NCBI GenBank assembly: GCA_964572065.1
Contig: CAZNER010000050.1
Span: forward strand, 1 to 14,073
Direction: 5' to 3'
DNA length: 14,073 nt
Origin: CAZNER01 sp964572065
Lineage (GTDB): Bacteria; Patescibacteriota; Dojkabacteria; JAHIVN01
A program made the translations under genes and the position numbers. The notes beneath the pieces were generated by a model. It made no database searches and was not told where the DNA came from. It worked only from the letters and a program-made list of their open reading frames with translations. Below, one piece after another: positions 1-7,867 of the stretch (its first letter is position 1; every line of letters starts with the position of its first letter).

Positions 1-4
1 AAAA

Positions 5-1663
5 ATGAAAATACAAAAAGTATATAAAAAATGGGAAAAAATAATTCTTGCAAAAGCATTAAAAAAAATGCCCGAAAGAAAAGAATTTGAAACTTCGTGG
101 GGTAAAAAACAAAAAGTAGTCAACTTACCTGAAGAATTCGATTATCTAAATGAATCCGGCTTTCCAGGAAAATTCCCATATACCAGAGGAGTTCAGCCCA
201 CTATGTATAGAGCAAGATTCTGGACTATGCGGCAGTATGCGGGTTTTGGAACAAGTCAAGAAACAAATAAAAGATTCAAATATCTTTTAAAAAATGGACA
301 AAATGGTCTTTCAGTCGCCTTCGATCTTCCTACTCAAATAGGACTTGACAGTGATGATCCGCAAGCTAAAGGCGAAGTCGGTAAAGTTGGAGTTGCTGTT
401 GACAGCTTACAGGACTTTGAGGAAATATTCGAAGATATTAATCTGGGAAATATCTCAACATCTATGACAATTAACTCTACTGCAATAATTCTACTTGCTA
501 TGTATATAGCTTTGGCTGAAAAACAAAATATACCATTAGAAAAATTATCCGGTACTGTCCAAAACGACATTTTAAAGGAATATATTTCTAGGGGTACTTA
601 TATTTTCCCAGTTAAAGAATCCCTAAGACTTTCAACTGATATAATTGAATACTGTTCAAATAATCTACCTAAATTTAATTCTATAAGCATTTCCGGATAC
701 CATATAAGAGAAGCAAGAGCTAATGCCTTGCAGGAACTTGCATATACTATTGCAAATGGAATAACTTATGTACAATCAGCACTCAATAGAGGACTGAAAA
801 TTGACAAATTTGCACCAAGAATCTCGTTTTTCTTCTCAGTCAATATGAGATTTTTAGAAGAAGTTGCTAAATTCCGGGCTGCAAGAAAAATCTGGGCTGA
901 AATAATGAAGGATAGATTTAAAGCAAAAAATCCAAAATCAATGAAACTCAGATTCCATACTCAAACAGCAGGTTCTTCATTAATTACTCAACAACCTCTT
1001 AATAATATTACAAGAACGACAATAGAGGCTCTAGCTGCAGTACTTGGTGGAACCCAGAGTTTACATACAAATTCATATGACGAGGCTCTCAGTATTCCAA
1101 CTAAAGAGGCAGTTGATATTGCCCTGAAAACCCAACAGATAATAGCTCACGAGACAGATGCTACTCATAACGTTGATCCTTTAGGAGGATCCTATCTAAT
1201 AGAAACCTTAACAAAATCACTAGTAAAAAACACTTATAAAGAATTAGAAAATTTAGAAAAAAGAGGAGGAGTTATTAAATCAATAAGAAATGGATATATT
1301 AAACGAGAAATTGAAAAAACAGCTTATGAATATTATAAAAACATGAATAGAAAAAAAGAAATAGTAGTTGGGAAAAACAAATTTGTTAATAATAGATCTA
1401 AAAAGAGTAATTATAAAATCGAACAACATAACAGCAGGAAAAAACAAATCAAAAAATTGAAGCAATTAAAAAATAAAAGAGATAATGAGCAAGTAAAGAA
1501 AACTCTGAAAAAGTTATATATGCAGGCAAAAAACCAAAATTCAAATCTATTAGAACCAATAATAGACTGCGTAAAAACTTACTGTACAATAGGTGAAATT
1601 ACTTCTGAACTAAAAAGGGTATTTGGTATATATAAAGATAATTATTCAATAAAAATTAAATGA
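5..1663 (+). CDS. mcmA1: Methylmalonyl-CoA mutase, large (catalytic) subunit
   Basis: B12-dependent mutase subunit interconverting (R)-methylmalonyl-CoA and succinyl-CoA in the cytoplasm. The 552 residues form the substrate-binding TIM barrel and linker only; the B12 domain is the next gene, as in archaeal-type and other split mutases. The substrate channel is recognisable at residues 60-81 (TRGVQPTMY then WTMRQYAGF). The specificity residues of true methylmalonyl-CoA mutases are present: Tyr78 (Tyr89 in Propionibacterium numbering) and Arg196 (Arg207). Gln186 and Tyr232-His233 (SISGYH) are also kept. Isobutyryl- and hydroxyisobutyryl-CoA mutases differ at the Tyr/Arg pair, so those activities are less likely. 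One oddity is Arg238, where relatives usually have Gly (EAG becomes EAR). The start lies four bases from the window edge, so an upstream start cannot be excluded, but the length is normal. The stop overlaps the next start (ATGA). Confidence 0.93.
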   Translation: MKIQKVYKKWEKIILAKALKKMPERKEFETSWGKKQKVVNLPEEFDYLNESGFPGKFPYTRGVQPTMYRARFWTMRQYAGFGTSQETNKRFKYLLKNGQNGLSVAFDLPTQIGLDSDDPQAKGEVGKVGVAVDSLQDFEEIFEDINLGNISTSMTINSTAIILLAMYIALAEKQNIPLEKLSGTVQNDILKEYISRGTYIFPVKESLRLSTDIIEYCSNNLPKFNSISISGYHIREARANALQELAYTIANGITYVQSALNRGLKIDKFAPRISFFFSVNMRFLEEVAKFRAARKIWAEIMKDRFKAKNPKSMKLRFHTQTAGSSLITQQPLNNITRTTIEALAAVLGGTQSLHTNSYDEALSIPTKEAVDIALKTQQIIAHETDATHNVDPLGGSYLIETLTKSLVKNTYKELENLEKRGGVIKSIRNGYIKREIEKTAYEYYKNMNRKKEIVVGKNKFVNNRSKKSNYKIEQHNSRKKQIKKLKQLKNKRDNEQVKKTLKKLYMQAKNQNSNLLEPIIDCVKTYCTIGEITSELKRVFGIYKDNYSIKIK

Positions 1664-2037
1664 AAAAAATTTTAATAGCAAAAATTGGACTTGATGGACA
1701 TGATGTCGGAGCTCAAGTAATTACAAAATACTTAAAAGATAACGGTTTTGATGTTAGATATACTGGAATAAGAAAAGATATTAACGATATTTTAAAAATT
1801 ACCAAAGAGTTCAAACCCGATGCAATAGGAGTAAGTATAATGACAGGAGGACATCTGCATTTCCTTCCTCTGCTTAGAAAAGCTTTAAATAAAGAAGGTA
1901 TAGATAAGATTAAACTAATATGTGGAGGGTTGATTCCCAAAAAAGATAAAAAAGAACTTTTAAAATATGTTGATGCTGTTTTTAATAATAATTCTAACTT
2001 AGATGATATATTAAAATATTTTAAAAAATGTTTGTAA
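1660..2037 (+). CDS. mcmA2: Methylmalonyl-CoA mutase, B12-binding subunit
   Basis: Small cobalamin-binding subunit (125 aa) that pairs with the catalytic subunit just upstream. The Rossmann-like B12 domain starts at once (KKILIAKIGLDGHDVG). It carries the base-off/His-on motif DxHxxG, with Asp12, His14 (the lower axial ligand) and Gly17. The second motif is VSIMTGGH around residues 58-65, and the CGG glycine pair is at 88-90. The usual FGPGT-like loop before the last helix is replaced by FNNNSN (residues 108-113), a divergence near the nucleotide-tail pocket. Its start overlaps the upstream stop (ATGA) and its end overlaps the thiolase start by ten bases, so translational coupling is likely. 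Family assignment is firm; exact substrate follows the large subunit. Confidence 0.93.
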   Translation: MKKILIAKIGLDGHDVGAQVITKYLKDNGFDVRYTGIRKDINDILKITKEFKPDAIGVSIMTGGHLHFLPLLRKALNKEGIDKIKLICGGLIPKKDKKELLKYVDAVFNNNSNLDDILKYFKKCL

Positions 2038-3158
2038 ACGGCAGTTATCAAACAAAATTTGGTATAAGAGTAGAAAGTCTGGACGAACTAATGTTCGAGG
2101 CAATTAAAGGCTCACTGGAAGATGCTAATGTGGAAATTCAAGATATTGATGTCTTCGTTCTATCAAACAATCTTGCTGAATTCACAGAAAAGCAATGCAA
2201 CTTAGCAGCAGTTCTCCCATCTCTTACAGGAGTTGGAGGCAAACCTGTTTTTAATTGCGAAGCAGCATGTGGAGCAGGCGGAACTGCATTTACAAAAGCA
2301 GTAAAGCTACTAAATATCTACGATAAAATAATGATAATTGGAGCTGAGAAGATGTCCGACTATTCAACAAGTGATATGCTTTATTTTGTAGGCACCGACT
2401 CAGACAGGCAGCTTGAACAAAGAGAAGGACTGATATTCCCCGCAGCCGGCGCTCTTGTTGCTGATCAATATATGAAACGCTACAATATATCTCTTGATGA
2501 TTTATCGCTTATTTCACTAAAAAATCATGAAAATGGGAAAGTTAATCCTTATGCACATTTTTATGGTAAAGAAGTCAATTTAGAGATGATAAATAATTCT
2601 CCTATTTTATGTTCACCTTTGCGGCTTTTCGACTGCAGCGCTAATTCAGATGGAGCAGTAGCAGTTATTATTTCTAAAAAGAAAGTTAATAAAAAAGATA
2701 TTAAAATAAAAGCTTCATGTACAGCGAATTTTGATTTAGCAACATTCGGCTCAAAAGACCCTATAGATTTCAAACAAATAACTGAAGTTTCAGATAAAAC
2801 TTTAAAATCCGCAGAATGTAAAATAGACGATATTGATATATTCGAAATACACGACGGATTTTCAATAATGGAAATAATTGTACCTGAATATATAGGATTA
2901 TTTGAAAAAGGAAAAAGTAAATTTGCTATCCGTGATGGCGAAACAAGAAAGGACAGCAAATTTCCAATTAATACTACTGGGGGATTAAAGGCATGCGGGC
3001 ATCCACTAGGAGCAAGTGGACTACGACAGATTCATGATATTAGAAGGCAACTTCTTGGTAAAGCTGGTAAAAACCAAGTCAATAAAGTTAAAAGAGGACT
3101 GGCATTTAATTTCGGCTCTATATTTAAATCAATTTCAATGACAATTTTAGAATTATAA
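2028..3158 (+). CDS. Thiolase family protein (acetyl-CoA acyltransferase, SCP2/archaeal type)
   Basis: Thiolase-fold enzyme of 376 aa, expected to cleave a 3-ketoacyl-CoA with CoA or condense two acyl-CoAs. The nucleophilic cysteine is Cys81 in EAACGAGG. The substrate-side histidine motif is EIHDGFS (His275), and the GHP motif is GGLKACGHPLGASG (His325). In SCP2-type and archaeal thiolases the first histidine motif is usually HDCF; here the Cys is Gly277, while a cysteine occurs next to the GHP motif (Cys323). The C-terminal glycine-rich segment is weak (FNFGSIFKS). It is followed after four bases by a DUF35-type protein, the usual partner of this thiolase class. In this operon the best guess is 2-methylacetoacetyl-CoA or acetoacetyl-CoA cleavage. 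Family is clear; substrate and activity are inferred. Confidence 0.85.
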   Translation: MFVNGSYQTKFGIRVESLDELMFEAIKGSLEDANVEIQDIDVFVLSNNLAEFTEKQCNLAAVLPSLTGVGGKPVFNCEAACGAGGTAFTKAVKLLNIYDKIMIIGAEKMSDYSTSDMLYFVGTDSDRQLEQREGLIFPAAGALVADQYMKRYNISLDDLSLISLKNHENGKVNPYAHFYGKEVNLEMINNSPILCSPLRLFDCSANSDGAVAVIISKKKVNKKDIKIKASCTANFDLATFGSKDPIDFKQITEVSDKTLKSAECKIDDIDIFEIHDGFSIMEIIVPEYIGLFEKGKSKFAIRDGETRKDSKFPINTTGGLKACGHPLGASGLRQIHDIRRQLLGKAGKNQVNKVKRGLAFNFGSIFKSISMTILEL

Positions 3159-3162
3159 AATT

Positions 3163-3978
3163 ATGTATAAAAAATGTAAAAATTGTAAACGAATATACTG
3201 GAGAGACATTAAAAGTTGTCTATACTGCAAGAGCAACTCGAAACTTGAATTAATTTTTCCAAAAATATTCAAAGTAATTGGAATTACAACAGTAAATATT
3301 CCTTCAAGAGAACATATGAGAGTCCCTTACTATATACTACTTTTAAAAAATGAATTCGGACATACTTCAATAAAGAAAACCTATAAAGAACACAAAATCA
3401 ATACTATTTTGCGACAAAGAAAATTATCAAAGGATAACTATATAATATGTTCGAAAATGAAATATATTAAAAAATCAGCTGTATTTAATGTATTACATTA
3501 TCTTGAAAAAAAATTAAAGAATATTCAAATAGATATTAATTTAGTTAACTGCAAACCAAAAGATAAATTTGAAGCCGGACAGATGCCATCGAAATACATC
3601 ACAAACTCAGTTTTTGAATATTTAGATAAACATAATATTGACAATAATATTATTAAAAATGAATATATAGATCTAATCAAATTAAAATATCCCCAATTAA
3701 GTAATTTTAAAAATAAAATTGAAGGCAAACTAACTTTAAAAATAGTAACAATTGACAACTTAAAAGTAATAAAACAGGAAAATAATACTATCTATCTTAT
3801 TGATGCAAATTTCCTTACAATAAATAGTACTTTAAAAAAATCAAGTCTTTTATTTGCTACAAATAATCTAAAATTATTTAAAGAATTTTTAGAAAACAAA
3901 CATATATATGAAAAAACCTTTTATGGAGAAGAAACTGAAATAATTCAAGATGAACTTAAATATTTAAATTTTAATTAA
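3163..3978 (+). CDS. DUF35-type zinc-ribbon/OB-fold protein with long C-terminal extension (thiolase partner)
   Basis: The N-terminus has a four-cysteine rubredoxin-like zinc ribbon, Cys5-x2-Cys8 and Cys19-x2-Cys22, followed by a beta-rich segment (about residues 33-75) that fits the OB fold of DUF35 proteins. Known DUF35 proteins pair with archaeal thiolases and form a channelling complex with thiolase and HMG-CoA synthase. Its position four bases after the thiolase supports that role. Typical members are about 130-150 aa; this one is 271 aa. About 150 C-terminal residues, rich in Lys, Asn and Ile, do not resemble anything I recognise. There is no obvious signal peptide or membrane segment. 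No Shine-Dalgarno precedes the ATG. The domain call rests on the zinc ribbon, local pattern and context, so it is less secure than the neighbours. Confidence 0.65.
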   Translation: MYKKCKNCKRIYWRDIKSCLYCKSNSKLELIFPKIFKVIGITTVNIPSREHMRVPYYILLLKNEFGHTSIKKTYKEHKINTILRQRKLSKDNYIICSKMKYIKKSAVFNVLHYLEKKLKNIQIDINLVNCKPKDKFEAGQMPSKYITNSVFEYLDKHNIDNNIIKNEYIDLIKLKYPQLSNFKNKIEGKLTLKIVTIDNLKVIKQENNTIYLIDANFLTINSTLKKSSLLFATNNLKLFKEFLENKHIYEKTFYGEETEIIQDELKYLNFN

Positions 3979-3985
3979 TAAAAAT

Positions 3986-4705
3986 ATGGGAAAAAGAATT
4001 GCAGTTGTTACAGGAGGCACAAGTGGTATTGGCAAAGCTACAACCGAAGCACTTCTAAAAAATAAATACTTTGTTATTGTTAATTATATAAATCAGGAAG
4101 AAGCTGATGATCTAAAAAAAGAATATAAGAATAATATAGACTTTATCAAAGCAGATGTAGCTAATAGAAAAAAAGTTCGAGAAATGAAAAGGTATATAAA
4201 AGAAAAATATAAAGAAATTTATCTTCTTGTTAATAATGCCGGAATCATACATACATCAAAACTACAAAATATGAAATATGAAAAATTTGATAAAGTTATT
4301 GGTATAAATTTAAAAGGAACATTTAATGTTACAAAGGAACTATTAGAATTAATCCGGGACAATGGAAGAATAATAAATATGAGTTCAATTGCAGGAATTT
4401 ACGGAAGTTTTGGTCTCTCAAGCTATTCAGCTTCAAAAGCTGGAGTAATAGGATTAACTAAATCTTTAGCCCTCGAAGTTGCTAAAAAGGGAATAACCGT
4501 AAATGCAATTGCTCCGGGAATAATCGATACACCATTAACAGGTTCTCTTAATAAGGATGAGATTGAAAAGCTTAAAAAACAAATACCTTTAGGTTATCTT
4601 GGTAAACCTGAAGATATAGCTTCAGCAATTGTATATTTAGCATCTAAAAAGGCTAAATATATAACAGGGTGTATTTTAAATATAGATGGCGGATTTAAAT
4701 TTTAA
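3986..4705 (+). CDS. Short-chain dehydrogenase/reductase (FabG-like; candidate 3-hydroxyacyl-CoA dehydrogenase)
   Basis: Classical SDR of 239 aa. It has the nucleotide motif TGGTSGIG (residues 9-16), NNAG (83-86), and the catalytic set Ser134, Tyr147 and Lys151 (YSASK), with the usual 13-residue Ser-to-Tyr spacing. The second beta strand ends in VNYINQ without an acidic residue, which favours NADP(H) over NAD(H). By similarity alone it would be annotated 3-oxoacyl-ACP reductase FabG. However, it sits between the thiolase/DUF35 pair and a 2-oxoacid oxidoreductase, with no acyl-carrier protein or other fatty-acid synthesis gene in the window. I therefore favour oxidation of a 3-hydroxyacyl-CoA such as 3-hydroxy-2-methylbutyryl-CoA, as in human HSD17B10. 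That substrate is inference. It follows the previous gene by seven bases. Confidence 0.88.
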   Translation: MGKRIAVVTGGTSGIGKATTEALLKNKYFVIVNYINQEEADDLKKEYKNNIDFIKADVANRKKVREMKRYIKEKYKEIYLLVNNAGIIHTSKLQNMKYEKFDKVIGINLKGTFNVTKELLELIRDNGRIINMSSIAGIYGSFGLSSYSASKAGVIGLTKSLALEVAKKGITVNAIAPGIIDTPLTGSLNKDEIEKLKKQIPLGYLGKPEDIASAIVYLASKKAKYITGCILNIDGGFKF

Positions 4706-4727
4706 AATATTAATTATTTAACAAATT

Positions 4728-5363
4728 ATGATAAAAACATTTAATGAACTAAAAAATAATGCAGTTAAATCAGCTATAGCGCTTATGGCTGCAAGTGCAA
4801 AAACTGCACCTAAGTCAAAAGGAAAAGATGATCTTGAAATCATTTATTTAGATGGAGTAGATTTAAAAAAGGCAATCAATTACATGTCCTCAGATAAATT
4901 CATCAAAGAAACAACTAAGAAAAAAGAATATTTTATCGACTCGGATATAGAAACATTGAAAAAAGCTTTAGGGGTATTTGCAATTGGGATAAAAACAAAA
5001 AGCCCATTAATGATGAACTGTGGAAAATGCGGGTGTAAAGACTGCAGCGAATTCACTCAAATGTTAAAAAATGGGAAAGATGTAAACTGTATATTTAAAA
5101 TATTGGATTTAGGATTTGCTGTTTCATCAGCTTGTAAAACCGCTTCAGATCTAAATATTGATAACAGAGTAATGTATGATATCGGAGAAGCTATTCGTAA
5201 AACATACATGAAGAAATGCGATATTGTACTTGGTATTTCTATATCAATTAAAGGAAACAATATATTCTTTGACAGATATCTAAAATTTTTCATTGATAAA
5301 GCAAGAAAAGAAAAAACTTCTTTAGATGAATTACTTAAACAATATAGAATTAAAATTAATTAA
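4728..5363 (+). CDS. DUF2148 ferredoxin-domain-containing protein
   Basis: Conserved protein of unknown function (211 aa), widespread in anaerobes. Recognition rests on the N-terminal AKTAPKSKGKDDL segment (residues 24-36) and a cluster of six cysteines: Cys98, 101, 103 and 106 (CGKCGCKDC), then Cys121 and Cys136. This spacing suggests an iron-sulfur cluster. The family is often labelled ferredoxin-domain protein, but I know of no established reaction. It lies 22 bases after the dehydrogenase and 19 bases before the preferred aminotransferase start, inside the operon. A redox role linked to ferredoxin or to the acyl-CoA steps is plausible but unproven. No membrane segment or signal peptide is visible. 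The family call is fairly secure, the role open. Confidence 0.8.
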   Translation: MIKTFNELKNNAVKSAIALMAASAKTAPKSKGKDDLEIIYLDGVDLKKAINYMSSDKFIKETTKKKEYFIDSDIETLKKALGVFAIGIKTKSPLMMNCGKCGCKDCSEFTQMLKNGKDVNCIFKILDLGFAVSSACKTASDLNIDNRVMYDIGEAIRKTYMKKCDIVLGISISIKGNNIFFDRYLKFFIDKARKEKTSLDELLKQYRIKIN

Positions 5364-5382
5364 ATTATTAAATAAATTAAAA

Positions 5383-6558
5383 ATGAAACAAAAATTATCA
5401 AAAAAAGCTAAACTTTATAAAACTGAAGCTTTAAAACAAATTTTATCAGCAATAGCTTCACCCGGCATGATTTCTCTAGCAGGCGGAGTACCGGCACCTG
5501 AGAGCTTCCCACTTGAACTTATTAAAAATTTATCTAATGAAGTTTTTGATAAATATAAAACAAAATCACTTCAATACAATAAAACCTGCGGAACTGACGA
5601 ATTAAGAGGTACACTATCTGAATGGATGAATAAAAAGTATCAAATGAATGTTGAAAAAGAAAATATTTTAATAACAACTGGATCTACCCAAGCATTCGAT
5701 CTCATAGGAAAAATATTTTTAGACCCGAATGATAATATTATAGCTGAAGATCCTTCGTACCTTGGTGCTCTGTGGGGATTTGATCCTTATCAGCCTAATT
5801 ATATCACTGTAAAAAGTAAAGAAGATGGAATAGATATAAACGAATTAGAAGATAAAATAAAGAAAAAGAAAAATATTAAATTTCTCTATATAGTATCAAC
5901 TTTTCAAAACCCAACAGGAAGAGTAATTAAATTATCAAAAAGAAAAAGGCTTGCAGAACTTGCTTCAAGATATGACTTTCTAATAATTGAAGATGATCCT
6001 TACAGTTATCTTAGATACAAAGGGAAACCTGTACCTCCAATAAAAACATTTGATAACAATGATAAAATAATTTATTTATCAACCTTTTCAAAAATATTAG
6101 CGCCAGGTTTCAGGATAGCCTTTGCAGTAGCTTCAAAAGAAATCATTGATTTACTAACTGATGCAAAAGAATCAGCAGATCTGCATACAAATGTTTTTGG
6201 GCAGCTTCTTGTTAATGAATACATACAAGGAAATTATATTGATAAGCAAATTAAGAAAATAATAGAACTTTACAGACCAAGATATTTAACAATGTTAAGA
6301 AGTTTGAAGAAATACTTTCCTAAAACAGCTCACTGGACAGAACCGGAAGGCGGAATGTTTTGCTGGATAGAACTTGACAAAGATACAGATACTTCTAAAC
6401 TCTACAAAAGATCAATCGAGAATAAAGTAGCTTTTGTACCAGGTGTTTATTTTTATGCAAATAAAGATACAAAAAACACATTAAGACTGAACTTTTCAAA
6501 TGTGTCTAAAGATAAAATAGAAGAGGGAATAAAAATTCTTGGATCCTTATTAAAATGA
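5383..6558 (+). CDS. PLP-dependent class I/II aminotransferase (LysN/2-aminoadipate type)
   Basis: Fold-type I aminotransferase of 391 aa. The frame is open from an ATG at 5326, but that would overlap the previous gene by 38 bases and add a low-complexity Leu/Lys/Asn stretch. The ATG at 5383 begins directly on the conserved KLSKKAKLYKTEALKQIL segment, so I chose it. Visible motifs, in numbering from 5383, are SLAGGVPAPESFP near the N-terminus, the cofactor asparagine in FQNPTGR (Asn176), DDPYSYLRY (204-212) and the Schiff-base lysine in STFSK (Lys237), followed by LAPGFRIAF with Arg244. The group includes 2-aminoadipate, aromatic and branched-chain aminotransferases. Because it leads directly into a branched-chain 2-oxoacid oxidoreductase, it probably makes that enzyme's 2-oxoacids from amino acids. 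Its stop overlaps the ferredoxin start (ATGA). Confidence 0.88.
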   Translation: MKQKLSKKAKLYKTEALKQILSAIASPGMISLAGGVPAPESFPLELIKNLSNEVFDKYKTKSLQYNKTCGTDELRGTLSEWMNKKYQMNVEKENILITTGSTQAFDLIGKIFLDPNDNIIAEDPSYLGALWGFDPYQPNYITVKSKEDGIDINELEDKIKKKKNIKFLYIVSTFQNPTGRVIKLSKRKRLAELASRYDFLIIEDDPYSYLRYKGKPVPPIKTFDNNDKIIYLSTFSKILAPGFRIAFAVASKEIIDLLTDAKESADLHTNVFGQLLVNEYIQGNYIDKQIKKIIELYRPRYLTMLRSLKKYFPKTAHWTEPEGGMFCWIELDKDTDTSKLYKRSIENKVAFVPGVYFYANKDTKNTLRLNFSNVSKDKIEEGIKILGSLLK

Positions 6559-6779
6559 AAAGAAAAAAATATAAGATAAAAATAAATAAGCAGTTATGCA
6601 AAGAATGCAAATTATGCACCGCTTTCTGCCCTTTGAAACTGTTAAAAATTAGTAAAAAATTCAATAAAAAAGGATATCATCCTGTAGAATGCATTAATAA
6701 AGAAAAATGTACAGGATGCGGTATATGTGCACGCATGTGTCCAGAAGGTGCAATTGAAATTATTGAAGTTAAAAAATGA
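6555..6779 (+). CDS. vorD: 2x[4Fe-4S] ferredoxin, delta subunit of 2-oxoacid:ferredoxin oxidoreductase
   Basis: Small dicluster ferredoxin of 74 aa. The first cluster motif is Cys15-x2-Cys18-x2-Cys21-x3-Cys25 followed by Pro; the second is Cys52-x2-Cys55-x2-Cys58-x3-Cys62 followed by Pro. An extra cysteine, Cys46, lies between them. It overlaps both neighbours by four bases (ATGA on each side) and is followed by alpha, beta and gamma subunits, so it is the electron-transfer subunit of that complex, passing electrons from the thiamine site to external ferredoxin. The lysine-rich N-terminus is typical of this operon's composition. A free-standing ferredoxin is less likely given the gene order. 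Confidence 0.92.
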   Translation: MKRKKYKIKINKQLCKECKLCTAFCPLKLLKISKKFNKKGYHPVECINKEKCTGCGICARMCPEGAIEIIEVKK

Positions 6780-7840
6780 AAAAGAAAAAAATATTGCTAA
6801 AAGGAAATGAAGCAATAGCAAAAGGAGCTATCGATGCTGGTCTTGAAGCTTACTTCGGCTATCCGATTACACCTCAAAGCGAGTTAATTGAATACATTGC
6901 TAGAGAAATGCCTAAATCAAAAAGAATCTTTGTGCAGGCAGAAAGTGAAATCGCTGCAATAAATATGGTTCTTGGAGCAGCTTCATGCGGTGCTCGGGTA
7001 ATGACAAGCTCATCAAGTCCCGGAATCAGTTTGAAACAAGAAGGAATTTCATATTTAGCGGGATGCCAGCTTCCTGCCGTAATAGTAAACATTATGAGGG
7101 GAGGACCAGGTTTAGGAAACATTGCCCCAAGCCAAGGAGATTATTTCCAAGCAACTAAAGGAGGAGGTCACGGTGATTATCATAATATAGTTTTAGCGCC
7201 AAATTCTGTCTCCGAAATGTATAATATCATGAAAAACGCATTCGAACTTGCCTTTAAGTGGAGAAATCCGGTAATGGTCGTTGCAGATGGTATTATGGGA
7301 CAGATGATGGAAAACGTCAAAATAAATCAAAGACAGAAAAAAGCTAAAAAGGGCAATTTGTCATGGACAGTAAATGGCAAGAAAGGAAGAAAACAAAATA
7401 TAATTAGATCTTTGTATCTTGATCCTTCTGACTTAGAAAAATTAAATAAAGAAATAATTAAAAAGTATAAAAAAATACAAAAGCAGGAAGTAAGATTTGA
7501 AGAGTATAACATGGATAATGCAGAGATATGTATAGTTGCTTTTGGAATTTGTTCCAGAATAGGGAAGGGGATTATAGAGAAATTGAAAAATCATAAAGTG
7601 GGATTAATCAGACCAATTACTCTTTGGCCTTTTCCAACAGAAATAATTAAGAACAGACTAAATCAATTAAAAGAAATTTGGGTTTTTGAATTATCGAGCG
7701 GACAAATGGTTGAGGATGTAAAATTAGCTGTCAATGGCAAAATTCCAGTCCGATTCTTTGGTAAACTAGGCGGAATGATCCCAAGTGAAGAAGAAGTAAT
7801 AAAATTTTTTAATCAAAGTAATAAAGTAAATAATATGTAA
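6776..7840 (+). CDS. vorB: 2-oxoacid:ferredoxin oxidoreductase alpha subunit, VorB type (3-methyl-2-oxobutanoate)
   Basis: Alpha subunit (354 aa) carrying the pyrimidine-binding domain and transketolase-like C-terminal domain. It has LLKGNEAIAKGAI (residues 7-19), FGYPITPQSE (27-36) and the activating-acid region VQAESEIAAINMV (53-65). The region from TSSSSPGISLKQEG through MRGGPGLGNIAPSQGDYFQATKGGGHGDY (77-135) is also characteristic. This wording matches proteins usually annotated VorB, active on branched-chain 2-oxoacids from valine, leucine and isoleucine. Related 2-oxoglutarate enzymes (KorA) cannot be fully excluded. The C-terminal domain begins near residue 250 (ICIVAFGICSRIGKG). The reaction is 2-oxoacid + CoA + oxidised ferredoxin to acyl-CoA + CO2 + reduced ferredoxin, and it is reversible. 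Confidence 0.9.
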   Translation: MKKKKILLKGNEAIAKGAIDAGLEAYFGYPITPQSELIEYIAREMPKSKRIFVQAESEIAAINMVLGAASCGARVMTSSSSPGISLKQEGISYLAGCQLPAVIVNIMRGGPGLGNIAPSQGDYFQATKGGGHGDYHNIVLAPNSVSEMYNIMKNAFELAFKWRNPVMVVADGIMGQMMENVKINQRQKKAKKGNLSWTVNGKKGRKQNIIRSLYLDPSDLEKLNKEIIKKYKKIQKQEVRFEEYNMDNAEICIVAFGICSRIGKGIIEKLKNHKVGLIRPITLWPFPTEIIKNRLNQLKEIWVFELSSGQMVEDVKLAVNGKIPVRFFGKLGGMIPSEEEVIKFFNQSNKVNNM

Positions 7841-7867
7841 ATATTGTTATAAAAAATATATAAGAAA

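Noticed and set aside
1713..2051. Open frame of 112 codons on the minus strand over the B12-binding subunit
   Set aside because: It is a shadow of a gene with an intact B12 motif; there is no independent evidence.
2561..2959. Open frame of 132 codons on the minus strand inside the thiolase gene
   Set aside because: It lies wholly opposite a gene with clear catalytic motifs, has no promoter of its own, and its composition is what a reversed coding strand gives.
5326..5382. Upstream in-frame ATG extending the aminotransferase by 19 codons
   Set aside because: It would overlap the preceding gene by 38 bases, and the added residues are low-complexity. The family alignment begins right after the ATG at 5383.
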